Assembly: GCF_900103975.1 (NCBI RefSeq)
Contig: NZ_FNIR01000010.1
Span: 62,001 to 126,000 of the forward strand
Direction of reading: 5' to 3'
DNA: 64,000 bases
From: Klenkia soli
Lineage (GTDB): Bacteria; Actinomycetota; Actinomycetes; Mycobacteriales; Geodermatophilaceae
In this document: in pieces, positions 40,279 through 49,176 of the stretch
How positions within the stretch are numbered: the stretch's first letter is position 1
How the letters are laid out: the number at the start of each line of letters is the position of its first letter
Notes under the pieces: generated by a model
Told to the model about the DNA's origin: nothing
What the model saw: only the letters and a program-made list of their open reading frames with translations
Database searches by the model: none
Made by a program: the position numbers and the translations under genes

Positions 40279-43020
40279 GTGCCACCCAGCCGACTCCGCG
40301 TCCCCAGCGTCAAGGACATCCCGGTGGCCCCGCCGCCGGGGCCCCAGGACGCCGTCGACCCCCGCAGCGCCGAGCACGCCCGGCTCGCGGAGTCCGCCGA
40401 CCAGAACTCGCCCTGGCGCATGTGGGGCCCCTACCTCGCCGGCCGCCAGTGGGGCACCGTCCGCGAGGACTACTCCGCCGACGGCGACGCCTGGGCCGGG
40501 TTCCCCTTCGACCACGCGGTCGCCCGCGCCTACCGCTGGGGCGAGGACGGCCTGGGCGGTTTCTGCGACCGCTACGGGTTCCTCAACTTCTCCGTCGCCC
40601 TGTGGAACGGCCAGGACCCGATCCTGAAGGAGCGGCTGTTCGGGCTGACCAACGACGAGGGCAACCACGGCGAGGACGCCAAGGAGCACTGGTGGGCCGT
40701 CGACGGCACCCCCACCCACTCGTGGGTGCAGTGGCTCTACCGCTACCCGCAGGCCGAGTACCCCTACGCGAAGCTCCGCGAGGAGAACAAGAAGCGCTCG
40801 CGCATGGAGCGTGAGTACGAGCTCGCCGACACCGGTGTGCTCGACGAGGACCGCTTCTTCGACGTCCAGGTCACCTACGCCAAGGCCGGCCCGGACGACG
40901 TCTGCATCACCGTCAGCGCCACCAACCACGGGCCCGACCCCGCGCCGCTGCACCTGCTGCCGCAGGTCTGGTTCCGCAACACCTGGTCGTGGGGCGGGGA
41001 CAAGCGTCAGGGGCACATCACCCAGCTGCTGGCCCCCACGCTGACGGCGTCCGGGCTGGAGGCCGTCGAGGCCGAGCACGGCTTCCTGGGCCGGTACTGG
41101 CTGGCCGCCGAGGGCTCGCCGAAGGTGCTCTGCTGCGACAACGAGACCGACAAGGTGACCCTGTTCGGCGCCTCGCGCAACGACAGCAAGTACCCCAAGG
41201 ACGGCGTCAACCGTCGGGTCGTGCACGGCGACAAGGGCGCCATCAACCCCAGCGACTCGGGCACCAAGGCCGCGTTCTGGTACCAGTGGGATGCCGTCGC
41301 CCCCGGTGAGACCGTCACCGTCAAGCTGCGGCTGACCACCGACGAACCCTTCGACGGCATGTTCGACGAGGCCTTCGACTCGGTGCTGGCCACCCGCCGC
41401 GAGGAGGCCGACGCCTTCTACGCCACCGTCATCCACCCGGGCCTGTCCGCCGACGACCGGCACGTGGCCCGCCGCGCCTACGCCGGCCTGCTGTGGACCA
41501 AGCAGCTGTACCGCTTCGACGTCGCCCAGTGGCTCGACGGCGACCCCGACGTCCCCGCACCCGCCGACCGCGCGAAGAAGGGGCGGCGCAACACCACGTG
41601 GCGGCACGTCGCCCTGGCCGACGTCATCTCGATGCCCGACGAGTGGGAGTACCCCTGGTTCGCCGCCTGGGACACCGCCTTCCACACCATCCCCCTGGCG
41701 CACGTCGACCCCGACTTCGCCAAGGAGCAGCTCGTGCTCATGTGCCGCGAGTGGGCGATGCACCCCAACGGCCAGCTGCCGGCCTACGAGTGGGCCTTCG
41801 GCGACGTCAACCCGCCGGTGCACGCCTGGGCCGCCTGGCACGTCTACCGGATCGACGGCTACCGCGACCGCGAGTTCCTCGTGCGGGTGTTCACCAAGCT
41901 GCTGCTGAACTTCTCGTGGTGGGTCAACCGCAAGGACGCCGACGGCTCCAACGTGTTCGAGGGCGGCTTCCTCGGCATGGACAACATCGCGCTGTTCGAC
42001 CGCTCCGCGCCGCTGCCCCCGGGCTACCGGCTGGAGCAGAGCGACGCGACCAGCTGGATGGCGTTCTACTGCCAGCAGATGTTCAAGATCGCCCTGGAGC
42101 TCTCGCGCTACGACAAGGCGTGGGACGGCACGGCCACCAAGTTCCTCGAGCACTTCCTCTCGATCGCCGAGGCCATGAACGCCTTCGGCTCCAACGAGGT
42201 GTCGCTGTGGGACGACGAGGACGGCTTCTTCTACGACGTCCTCGTCGCCCCCGACGGCGAGGGGCAGCCGCTGCGGGTGCGCTCGATGGTCGGGCTGCTG
42301 CCGATCCTGGGCGTCACCGAGGTGCCGCACTGGATCACCCACGAGGTCCCCGACGTCACCGAGCGGCTGCGCTGGCTGCAGCGCCGCCGGCCCGAGCTGG
42401 TGGCCCCGCTGCGCAGCCGGTCGGCGCCCGAGGGCCGCAAGATGCTGCTGTCGCTGGTGGACAAGGACCGGCTGCGCCGCATCCTCACCCGGATGTTCGA
42501 CACCGACGAGTTCCTGTCGCCCTTCGGCATCCGTTCGCTGTCGAAGTCCACCGGTGAGGTCATCGCCAAGGTCGGCGGCCGCGACGCCCGCATCGAGTAC
42601 GAGCCGGGGGAGTCGCGCACCGCGCTGTTCGGCGGCAACTCCAACTGGCGCGGGCCGGTGTGGTTCCCGGTCAACGTGCTGCTGGCCGACAAGCTGCGCA
42701 CGCTGGGCCGCTTCTACGGCGACTCGTTCACCATCGAGCTGCCCACCGGCTCGGGCAACCACTGCACCCTCGTCGACGCCGCCGACCTCATCGACAACGG
42801 GCTGACCGCGCTGTTCCGCCCGGTCGACGGACGCCGACCCGCCGACGGCGACCGCATCGAGTCCTCGGACTCCCCGCTGTGGCGCGAGCACCCGACGTTC
42901 AGCGAGTTCTTCGACGGCGACACCGGCGAGGGCCTGGGCGCCACCCACCAGACCGGCTGGACGGCGCTGGTCGCCCACCTCCTCAACCCCCGGCTGCCCC
43001 CCGACCCCCGCTGGAGCTGA
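40279..43020 (+). CDS. GH63/MGH1-like glycoside hydrolase
   Basis: A 913-residue protein with the (alpha/alpha)6 glycosidase fold. Characteristic segments are WRMWGPYLAGRQWGTVREDY, WYQWDAVAPGETVTVKLRL, a catalytic-looking EWEYPWFAAWDTAFHTIPLA near 460, AYEWAFGDVNPPVHAWA near 505, and SNWRGPVWFPVNVLLADKLR near 788. These match the glucosidase/mannosylglycerate-hydrolase-like enzymes of family GH63. There is no signal peptide, so it acts in the cytoplasm, perhaps on trehalose-, glucosylglycerate- or mannosylglycerate-type solutes. It starts with GTG, stands alone, and its stop lies within a terminator stem. Confidence 0.85.
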   Translation: MPPSRLRVPSVKDIPVAPPPGPQDAVDPRSAEHARLAESADQNSPWRMWGPYLAGRQWGTVREDYSADGDAWAGFPFDHAVARAYRWGEDGLGGFCDRYGFLNFSVALWNGQDPILKERLFGLTNDEGNHGEDAKEHWWAVDGTPTHSWVQWLYRYPQAEYPYAKLREENKKRSRMEREYELADTGVLDEDRFFDVQVTYAKAGPDDVCITVSATNHGPDPAPLHLLPQVWFRNTWSWGGDKRQGHITQLLAPTLTASGLEAVEAEHGFLGRYWLAAEGSPKVLCCDNETDKVTLFGASRNDSKYPKDGVNRRVVHGDKGAINPSDSGTKAAFWYQWDAVAPGETVTVKLRLTTDEPFDGMFDEAFDSVLATRREEADAFYATVIHPGLSADDRHVARRAYAGLLWTKQLYRFDVAQWLDGDPDVPAPADRAKKGRRNTTWRHVALADVISMPDEWEYPWFAAWDTAFHTIPLAHVDPDFAKEQLVLMCREWAMHPNGQLPAYEWAFGDVNPPVHAWAAWHVYRIDGYRDREFLVRVFTKLLLNFSWWVNRKDADGSNVFEGGFLGMDNIALFDRSAPLPPGYRLEQSDATSWMAFYCQQMFKIALELSRYDKAWDGTATKFLEHFLSIAEAMNAFGSNEVSLWDDEDGFFYDVLVAPDGEGQPLRVRSMVGLLPILGVTEVPHWITHEVPDVTERLRWLQRRRPELVAPLRSRSAPEGRKMLLSLVDKDRLRRILTRMFDTDEFLSPFGIRSLSKSTGEVIAKVGGRDARIEYEPGESRTALFGGNSNWRGPVWFPVNVLLADKLRTLGRFYGDSFTIELPTGSGNHCTLVDAADLIDNGLTALFRPVDGRRPADGDRIESSDSPLWREHPTFSEFFDGDTGEGLGATHQTGWTALVAHLLNPRLPPDPRWS

Positions 43021-43042
43021 GCCGGCGGGGGTGGGGGTCGGG
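43000..43042. terminator. Probable terminator between convergent genes
   Basis: CCCGACCCCC (43000-43009) pairs with GGGGGTCGGG (43033-43042), a 10-base-pair stem around the glycosidase stop, meeting the stop of the opposing ATPase gene at 43043. The loop is long, so the call is moderate. Confidence 0.5.
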
Positions 43043-44134
43043 TCAGAGGTAGCCGCCGGGTTCGGCGTCGACCCGGCCGCGGGCGAGCTGGCGTTGCTCG
43101 CGGACGGCGTACAGCTCGGCCAGGGTCGTCGGCCGGGTGGGGGCGGTGGTGTCCGCACCCAGCCAGTCGGCCGCCTCGCCGGCGGACAGCGGGAGGAACT
43201 CGGTCTGCCCGAGGCAACGACCGGGGCGGGTGATGGCGGGGTGCAGGCGGCCGACGTCCTCGTTGGTGGTGAGCAGGACGACGACCTGCAGCCCGTGGCC
43301 GAGGATGCCGTCGCACAGGTTGAGCAGGCGCCCGAGCGACGCCCCGGCTCGCTGCTTGGCGTCGGCGTGCAGGTACTCGTCGCAGTCCTCCGCCACGATG
43401 AGCCGCCACGGGTGGTCGTCGCCGTCCTCGTCGCCGCCGTCCACGCCGGCGACCTCCAGCAGGTAGCCGGGATCGGCGAACAGCTTCTCGGGGTCGGCGA
43501 CGTAGTGCGTCTCGCACCACGGCGACCAGGCACGGCTCAACGCCCGCACCGCCGTCGTCTTGCCCGTGCCCGGGACGCCGTGCCAGAGCACCAACCGGCC
43601 AGCCCGGGCCGCCAGGTCGGCGAGGTCCATGAGCGGGGCCAGCGAGGCGGCGGTCGCGCCCGCGTAGTTGTCCGCCACCTCGCCCCAGGACGGCGCCTCG
43701 ACCGGGCGGGTGGACATCTCCGCGTAGTTGCCGCGGTGCGCCCACAACCGCATGCGCACCTGGTCACCGGGCTGCTCCCGGGCGGCCCGCACCGCCGCCT
43801 GCATCTCCGCCAGCAGGGCGGTCACCGCGGGCAGCTCCGAGCCCACGACCTGGATGGTCGTCAGCTGCCGGCGTGAGACCAGCTGCACCAGCGACCCGGC
43901 GACCTGGAGGACGACGGTGCGGCTGCCGTCGTCCAGCGAGTCCAGCAGCACGACCCCGTCCGCGGGGACGACGTCGGCCAGGTCGCCGACGACTCCGGGT
44001 TGTTCGCCGGTGCGGTGGAAGGGCCGTCCGCCGGCAGCCAGGGCGCGCAGCAGGTGGGCGTCGGCGAGCTGGCCCACCGTCCCGAGGTCGAGGCCCCCGG
44101 GCGAACTGGCGGACAGGGGAGCGGTGTCGGGCAT
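43043..44134 (-). CDS. DUF5925-type AAA+ ATPase
   Basis: A 363-residue AAA ATPase. Walker A is LWHGVPGTGKTTAV near 190, Walker B is WRLIVAEDCDEYLHAD near 245, and sensor 1 is VVLLTTNEDVGRLHPA near 295, followed by TRPGRC (arginine finger). The N-terminal ~180 residues (VPADGVVLLDSLDDGSRTVV, then MRLWAHRGNYAEMST near 130) match the DUF5925-containing ATPases of actinobacteria. The role is unknown. ATG 44134 was chosen over a GTG 18 bases upstream because AGGA lies ahead of it. It lies downstream of a strong hairpin after the NAD-dependent epimerase gene. Confidence 0.75.
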   Translation of the reverse strand: MPDTAPLSASSPGGLDLGTVGQLADAHLLRALAAGGRPFHRTGEQPGVVGDLADVVPADGVVLLDSLDDGSRTVVLQVAGSLVQLVSRRQLTTIQVVGSELPAVTALLAEMQAAVRAAREQPGDQVRMRLWAHRGNYAEMSTRPVEAPSWGEVADNYAGATAASLAPLMDLADLAARAGRLVLWHGVPGTGKTTAVRALSRAWSPWCETHYVADPEKLFADPGYLLEVAGVDGGDEDGDDHPWRLIVAEDCDEYLHADAKQRAGASLGRLLNLCDGILGHGLQVVVLLTTNEDVGRLHPAITRPGRCLGQTEFLPLSAGEAADWLGADTTAPTRPTTLAELYAVREQRQLARGRVDAEPGGYL

Positions 44135-44181
44135 CCCGTCATCCTGCGGCACGGCCTCCGGGGCCGGACGACGCCCGGTGA

Positions 44182-44233
44182 CTGTGCAGTTGTCGGGGTC
44201 CGTGGGCGGTCGGCGGCCCCGGCAACTGCACGG
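44182..44233. terminator. Strong hairpin, terminator or REP-like palindrome
   Basis: GTGCAGTTG (44184-44192) and CGGGG (44194-44198) pair with CCCCG (44217-44221) and CAACTGCAC (44223-44231), with one T-G mismatch in the middle and an 18-base loop; flanking bases extend the stem. It lies just after the stop of the SDR gene (transcribed leftwards) and upstream of the ATPase gene, where a terminator would separate them. Confidence 0.6.
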
Positions 44234-44242
44234 TCGGGACGG

Positions 44243-45163
44243 TCAGCGGGTGTAGTGGCCGGCGGCGATGTCCTCGAGCAGGGTCGGGCCGGTCGGGGTC
44301 CAGCCCAGCAGCTCGCGGGTGCGGGTCGACGACGCCGGGCTGTCCAGGCCGAGCATGGGGGCCAGCCAGCCCAACGCCTCCCCGGCCTCGGCCGCCGGCA
44401 CCGACCCGACCGGGACGCCGAGCTGCTCGCCCAGCGCTGCGGCGATGTCGCGGGTGGCCACGCCCTCCTCGGCCGCGGCGTGCAGCACCGTGCCCGCGGG
44501 TGCGGACTCCAGGGCCACCAGGAACAGCCGGGCGGCGTCGTCCCGGTGCACGGCCGGCCACCGCGCGGCGCCGTCGTCCACGTAGCGGGACGCGCCGCGC
44601 TCGCGGGCGGTGGCGGCAAGCGTCGAGATGAACGCCCCGGGCGGGTCGCCGGCACCGTGCACCGTCGGCGACAGCCGGACGACGACGCTGCGCACCCCGC
44701 GGTCGGCCAGGGCCAGCGTCGCCCGGGCGGTGTCCTGGCGGACGTTCACCAGCGCCGACCCGGCGTCCTCGGCGACCCGGCCGTCGTCCTCGGTGGCCAG
44801 CCGGCCGGGGGAGACGCCGAGCAGGCCCGAGGCGATCACCAGGGGCTTGTCGGTGCCGGCCAGCGCGTCGCCGAACGCGTCGACGACGGCCCGGTCGTCG
44901 GCGGCGGCCCGGCCCATCTCGCCGGAGAAGGCCAGGTCGTGCCGGAAGGCGAGGTGGACGACGCCGTCGGCGGCTGCGGCGGCGGCGCGCAACCCGTCGA
45001 GGTCGTCGAGGGAGCCGGTGAGGACGTCGGCGCCGGCCGCGGTGAGGGCCGCGGCGGAGGCGTCGGAGCGGGCCAGGCCGGTGACCCGGTGCCCGGCGGC
45101 GAGGAGCTGGGGGACCAGCGCGGAGCCGATCCAGCCCGACGCGCCGGTGACGAGGACGTGCAT
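44243..45163 (-). CDS. NAD(P)-dependent SDR/epimerase
   Basis: A 306-residue extended short-chain dehydrogenase. It opens with MHVLVTGASGWIGSALVPQL (the TGxxGxxG loop), has VVHLAFRH near 70, and a VRLSPTVHGAGDPPGAFIST segment near 160. The last part GLDSPASSTRTRELLGWTPT is typical of the C-terminal substrate domain. The substrate is unknown. Its ATG has GGAGGT upstream. The divergent TetR gene and two palindromes in the 86-base gap show it is the probable target of that repressor. Confidence 0.8.
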   Translation of the reverse strand: MHVLVTGASGWIGSALVPQLLAAGHRVTGLARSDASAAALTAAGADVLTGSLDDLDGLRAAAAAADGVVHLAFRHDLAFSGEMGRAAADDRAVVDAFGDALAGTDKPLVIASGLLGVSPGRLATEDDGRVAEDAGSALVNVRQDTARATLALADRGVRSVVVRLSPTVHGAGDPPGAFISTLAATARERGASRYVDDGAARWPAVHRDDAARLFLVALESAPAGTVLHAAAEEGVATRDIAAALGEQLGVPVGSVPAAEAGEALGWLAPMLGLDSPASSTRTRELLGWTPTGPTLLEDIAAGHYTR

Positions 45164-45184
45164 GGGAGGTACCTCCGGGGAGTG

Positions 45185-45201
45185 ATGGCAGTGGCTGACA
45201 T
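45185..45201. promoter_or_regulatory. TetR operator copy 1
   Basis: ATGGCAG-TGG-CTGACAT is a near-perfect inverted repeat (one arm mismatch) and a variant of the perfect site 32 bases away. It lies 22 bases before the SDR gene's ATG, where a bound repressor would block it. Confidence 0.7.
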
Positions 45202-45216
45202 GGACGCTACACCGCC

Positions 45217-45233
45217 ATGACAGTCGCTGTCAT
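45217..45233. promoter_or_regulatory. TetR operator copy 2
   Basis: ATGACAG-TCG-CTGTCAT is a perfect 17-base inverted repeat, 16 bases before the TetR gene's ATG at 45250. The spacing between centres of the two sites, 32 bases, is close to three helical turns, so both could be bound on one face. Confidence 0.75.
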
Positions 45234-45249
45234 CGGTAGCCTGCAGCGC

Positions 45250-45816
45250 ATGGGTCGCTGGGCACCGGACGCGCGCGGGCGCCTGCAGCAGGCCGCCATG
45301 GAGCTCTACACCGAGCGCGGCTACGACCGGACGACGACCGCCGACATCGCCGAGCGCGCCGGGCTGAGCGAGCGCACCTACTTCCGGCACTTCGCCGACA
45401 AGCGCGAGGTGCTCTTCGACAGCACCGGCCGGCTGGAGCAGCTGGTCGTCGCCGGGGTCCGCGACGCCCCTGCCGACGCGGCCCCGCTGACCGCCGTCGC
45501 CGCCGGGCTCGACGACGGTGCGCAGCTGCTCGACTCCTTCGGCGACGACGCCCGGGCGCGGGCCGCCGTGGTCGGCGGGCACCCCGAGCTCGCCGAGCGC
45601 GAGCTGGCGAAGCTGTCGGCGATGGCCCGGGCCGTGGGGGAGGTGCTGCGCGAGCGCGGTGTCCCCGACCCGGCGGCGGCGCTGACCGCCGAGGCGGGTG
45701 TGGCCGTGTTCCGCGTGGCCTTCGAGCAGTGGGCCGTCGCCCCCGGCCGGCCGCCGTTCCCCGCCGTGCTCACCGCCGCCCTGGCCGAGCTCCGCACCGC
45801 CGTCGCGGGCGGCTGA
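45250..45816 (+). CDS. TetR-family transcriptional regulator
   Basis: A 188-residue TetR repressor. The N-terminal DNA-binding domain is plain: AAMELYTERGYDRTTTADIA, then ERAGLSERTYFRHFADKREV. The C-terminal ~130 residues form the helical ligand domain with no recognisable ligand. An ATG at 45217 would start inside an operator palindrome and is rejected in favour of 45250. It is divergent from the SDR gene and probably represses both genes through the twin sites between them. Confidence 0.85.
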   Translation: MGRWAPDARGRLQQAAMELYTERGYDRTTTADIAERAGLSERTYFRHFADKREVLFDSTGRLEQLVVAGVRDAPADAAPLTAVAAGLDDGAQLLDSFGDDARARAAVVGGHPELAERELAKLSAMARAVGEVLRERGVPDPAAALTAEAGVAVFRVAFEQWAVAPGRPPFPAVLTAALAELRTAVAGG

Positions 45817-45836
45817 CCCACCGGGCGCCCACGGGG

Positions 45837-46751
45837 TCAGCGCAGCGGGTCGGTGCTGCCGTTCGTGCAGGCCAGCCCGGCGACGTCCCAGCCGGCCCGG
45901 GTCGCGCCGGCGGTGTAGGCCGCCTCGTAGAACGCCAGGACGGCGGCCCGAGGGTCGGGCGCCGTCCGGGCGACGTCGTAGGGCAGCACTGCCAGGTGAC
46001 TGCCGCCGCGGGCCAGCCAGGACGCGCCCCCGGGCAGCGGTTCGGTCTCCAGCCCCGCCGGCTCGGGCGCGGTGTAGGAGTAGAACGCCGGGTCGGGGTA
46101 GCTCGGGTCGCCGAACCAGAACCCGGAGCTGACCACCTCGCGGGAGTAGGCCTCGCGGGTGACCGGGTCGGCGTCGGGCTGGGGGACGACGCGGTCGGAG
46201 AAGCGGGTGAGCGCGATGTCGAAGGTGTGCCAGAAGTGGTGCACCGGGCTGGTCTTGCCGGAGAACCCGCCGGCGAACTCCTCCAGCACCAGGTTCACCT
46301 GGCTGAGCACCTGCCAGTAGCGGGTGACGGCCACCGGGTCCCACGAGGCGTGCTCGGTGTCGGCGGCGAAGGGCCGGGCGGCGTCGGGCAGGTCGAAGGG
46401 TCGGGCGTCGGTGATGTCGACGTCGATCCCGAGGTCGGCCAGGGCCCGCACCAGGTCGGCGTGCACCTGCGCGACCGACCGGCCCGGCAACGGCGTCGAC
46501 ACCCGTCGTCCCTCGACCGTGGTGACGTCCAGCCGGTGGTCGAGCAGGTCCAGGTCGATGGTGAACGTCGGGTCCAGGCCCATCGGCCGGGTGGTGATGC
46601 CGCGGCCGGTGACGTGGAAGGGCACGTTCCACCAGTGGTTGCGCCGCGGGCTGGCCAGCAGCCGCACCCGGCCGACCACCTGGGCGACCCGGTGCACGGT
46701 GGCCAGGGTGTCCGACCAGCCGGCGTAGGGGATCGGGGGGAACAGCTCCAC
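45837..46751 (-). CDS. DUF5996 family protein
   Basis: A 304-residue protein of the DUF5996 family: LFPPIPYAGWSDTLATVHRV near the start, then RLLASPRRNHWWNVPFHVTG, PVHHFWHTFDIALTRFSDRV near 165 and a tail with AFYSYTAPEP. The function is unknown; histidine-rich clusters suggest metal binding. GTG 46751 fits, with GGAGG at the correct distance upstream; an ATG 18 bases earlier lacks such a signal. It is divergent from the LLM oxidoreductase gene and convergent with the TetR gene. Confidence 0.7.
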   Translation of the reverse strand: MELFPPIPYAGWSDTLATVHRVAQVVGRVRLLASPRRNHWWNVPFHVTGRGITTRPMGLDPTFTIDLDLLDHRLDVTTVEGRRVSTPLPGRSVAQVHADLVRALADLGIDVDITDARPFDLPDAARPFAADTEHASWDPVAVTRYWQVLSQVNLVLEEFAGGFSGKTSPVHHFWHTFDIALTRFSDRVVPQPDADPVTREAYSREVVSSGFWFGDPSYPDPAFYSYTAPEPAGLETEPLPGGASWLARGGSHLAVLPYDVARTAPDPRAAVLAFYEAAYTAGATRAGWDVAGLACTNGSTDPLR

Positions 46752-46829
46752 GGGGGACCTCCAGGTCATCGGGCGCGGGGACACCCATCCTGTCGGGAAC
46801 GCGCGGGGGCGCGGGTGGGTTGTCCGGTC

Positions 46830-47831
46830 GTGCCCACGTCCGACGTGCCCCTGCAGAAGCTCGGCTTCCTCACCATCGGCGTCTTCGACGGCGACGACCC
46901 GCGCCCCGGGATGGAGGCGCTGCTGACCCAGATCCAGCTCGGCGAGGAGCTCGGCTTCGACTCCGCCTGGCTGCGCCACCGGCACCTGCAGTTCGGCGTC
47001 TCGAGCCCGGTGGCGATCATGGCCGCGGCGTCGCAGCGCACCTCGCGCATCGAGCTGGGGACGGCGGTCACGCCGCTGGCGTGGGAGAACCCGCTGCGGC
47101 TGGCCGAGGACCTCGCCACCGTCGACCTGCTCTCGGGCGGGCGGATCAACCCCGGTGTGAGCGTCAGCCAGCCCATGCGGTGGGACGACGTCAAGCACGC
47201 CCTGTACCCGGACACCGTCGAGGACTTCACCTACGAGCGGGTCACCCGGTTCCTCCGCATGGTCGGCGGCGAGGCCGTGGCCACCGCCGGCACCCAGGGC
47301 ATCGAGGTGTTCTCCGACCGGGTCCAGCCGCACAGCCCCGGCCTGCGCGACCGGGTCTGGTACGGCGCGGGCAGCTTCCGCTCGGCCGCGTGGGCGGCCG
47401 AGCAGCGGCTGAACCTGCTGACGTCCAGCGTGCTCACCGGCGCCGAGACCGCCGACTTCGCCGGGGTGCAGGGTGCCCAGATCGAGGCCTACCGCGAGGT
47501 GTTCCCCGAGGGCCGGGTGTCGCAGGGCCTGGTCGTGATCCCGACCGACACCGCGACCGCGGCGCAGCGCGAGAAGTACGCCGACTACGCCGCGGCCCGG
47601 TTGCCGCGCACCCGGCAGCCGCAGGGTCCGGGCAAGCTGCTCTTCGCCCCGGACATCGTGGGGACGTCGGAGCAGATCGCCGAGCAGCTGCACGCCCACG
47701 CCGGGTTCCAGCAGGTCACCGAGGTCGCCTTCGCGCTGCCGTTCAGCTTCGACCACGAGGACTACGTGCAGATCCTCACCGACATGGCCACGCACCTCGG
47801 CCCGGCGCTGGGCTGGTCACCCGCCCAGTGA
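46830..47831 (+). CDS. LLM-class flavin-dependent oxidoreductase
   Basis: A 333-residue luciferase-like monooxygenase. The beta/alpha barrel segments are KLGFLTIGVFDGDDPRPGME, SAWLRHRHLQFG near 50, RIELGTAVTPLAWENPLRLA near 80 and VDLLSGGRINPGVSVSQPMR near 105. Such enzymes use FMN or F420; the substrate is not evident. It starts with GTG, and its stop overlaps the opposing hydrolase gene by 15 bases. Confidence 0.8.
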   Translation: MPTSDVPLQKLGFLTIGVFDGDDPRPGMEALLTQIQLGEELGFDSAWLRHRHLQFGVSSPVAIMAAASQRTSRIELGTAVTPLAWENPLRLAEDLATVDLLSGGRINPGVSVSQPMRWDDVKHALYPDTVEDFTYERVTRFLRMVGGEAVATAGTQGIEVFSDRVQPHSPGLRDRVWYGAGSFRSAAWAAEQRLNLLTSSVLTGAETADFAGVQGAQIEAYREVFPEGRVSQGLVVIPTDTATAAQREKYADYAAARLPRTRQPQGPGKLLFAPDIVGTSEQIAEQLHAHAGFQQVTEVAFALPFSFDHEDYVQILTDMATHLGPALGWSPAQ

Positions 47832-48614
47832 CGACCTGAGGACGGCGGCGAAGGCCGCGGGGTCGCCGCCCTGCTCCGGGGCGAACCCGGCGTGCCCGCC
47901 CGGGAAGCCGACCAGCGGCAGTCCCAACGCCTCGGCGACGGCGGTCGAGGTGCGGCCGGTGAGCGCCGCCCCGCTGTGCTCACCCAGGCCGATCGAGACC
48001 CGCCCCGCGGGCAGGGCTGCGCCGTCCACCCGGTACCCGGTGACCGTCTGCAGACCCAGCACCAGTCGGGTCATCGCGCGCTGGTCGCCCTCGGACGGCG
48101 GGGGCGGCGCCGGGGCGTCCGGGTCCGGGGCGAACCCCGCCTGGGCGGCGAACAGGCCCATCGCCGCGAACAGCCCCTGCTCTCGGTAGGCCTGCTGCAC
48201 CGCGGCCCCGTTCGCCCGGTGGACCTCGGCGTCGGGCAGGTACTCCACGAGTGGTGGCTCGTGCGCCACCACCGTCCGGACCTGCTCCGGGTGGGCTGCA
48301 GCCAGCGCCAGCGCGGTGATCCCGCCGCCGCTGGAGCCGAACACGTCGGCCGGTCCGTCGGTGACGGCGGCGATCACCCGGGACAGGTCGTCGGCCAGGA
48401 CGTCGGGGTCCGGTGGCTGGGTCGGGTCGGTCATCGTGCTGGCCCCGGTCCCGCGCGGGTCGTGCAGCACGACGGTGTGGTCGGCGGCGAGCTCGGCCGC
48501 CAGGGCCCGGAACCCGTCGGCGGGCATCGGGTGCCCGATCAGGGCGAGCACCGGGCCGGTGCCCAGCACCTCGTAGGACAACGTCGCGCCGGGGGCGTCC
48601 AGGGTGTGCGTCAT
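47817..48614 (-). CDS. Alpha/beta hydrolase
   Basis: A 265-residue alpha/beta-hydrolase-fold enzyme. The nucleophile elbow is VFGSSGGGITALALAAAHPE near 95 (GxSxG), the oxyanion strand is ALIGHPMPADGF near 25, and the terminal GFPGGHAGFAPEQGG carries the catalytic His. The substrate is unknown. ATG 48614 matches the family's start; longer readings extend over the divergent Nudix gene. Confidence 0.75.
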   Translation of the reverse strand: MTHTLDAPGATLSYEVLGTGPVLALIGHPMPADGFRALAAELAADHTVVLHDPRGTGASTMTDPTQPPDPDVLADDLSRVIAAVTDGPADVFGSSGGGITALALAAAHPEQVRTVVAHEPPLVEYLPDAEVHRANGAAVQQAYREQGLFAAMGLFAAQAGFAPDPDAPAPPPPSEGDQRAMTRLVLGLQTVTGYRVDGAALPAGRVSIGLGEHSGAALTGRTSTAVAEALGLPLVGFPGGHAGFAPEQGGDPAAFAAVLRSSLGG

Positions 48615-48664
48615 GCCGGGGAGACTGCCCGGCCCCCGGGAACTCATCGGGGGAGGATCGCCCG

Positions 48665-49114
48665 GTGCCACGACTGAGCTCCGGGATCCTGCTGTTCCGC
48701 CGCGAACCCGAGCTGCAGGTGCTGCTGGGCCACATGGGCGGTCCGTTCTGGGCCCGCAAGGACGAGCACGCCTGGTCGATCCCCAAGGGCGAGCACGGTC
48801 CAGAGGAGGACGCGCTCACGGCCGCGCGCCGGGAGTTCGCCGAGGAGATCGGCTCCGCGTCGCCGGCCGAGCTCATCCCCCTGGGGGTCGTGAAGGGGTC
48901 CAAGACGCTCACCGTGTGGGCCGCCGAGGGTGACCTGGACGCCGACGCCGTCGTGAGCAACACCTTCGACCTGGAGTGGCCACCAAGGTCGGGTCGGGTG
49001 CAGCAGTTCCCCGAGGTCGACCGGGCCGGCTGGTTCGACCTGGCCACCGCCCGCACCAAGCTCGTGAAGGGCCAGCTGGCCTTCCTCGACCGGCTGGTCG
49101 ACGCGCTCGCGTGA
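48665..49114 (+). CDS. Nudix hydrolase
   Basis: A 149-residue Nudix enzyme with an intact Nudix box: PKGEHGPEEDALTAARREFA then EEIGSASP, so RE..EE is present (compare the degenerate box of the NrtR-like regulator at 16227). LFRREPELQVLLGHMGGPFW precedes it. Such enzymes cleave nucleoside diphosphate derivatives; this subgroup resembles the diadenosine/NTP pyrophosphohydrolase type with the KGEH.p.E motif. It starts with GTG 50 bases from the divergent hydrolase gene. Confidence 0.8.
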   Translation: MPRLSSGILLFRREPELQVLLGHMGGPFWARKDEHAWSIPKGEHGPEEDALTAARREFAEEIGSASPAELIPLGVVKGSKTLTVWAAEGDLDADAVVSNTFDLEWPPRSGRVQQFPEVDRAGWFDLATARTKLVKGQLAFLDRLVDALA

Positions 49115-49176
49115 CCTGAGCCCCCGCATCTCGTTGGTGTGTACGACAGTCACAGCCACGACACCGGAGTCGCCTG

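Noticed and set aside
38758-43533. A 1591-codon open frame on the minus strand across the diguanylate cyclase and glycosidase genes
   Set aside because: It is antisense to genes with clear GGDEF and glycosidase motifs, has low-complexity GV/RP-rich translation, and only arises from high GC at third codon positions.
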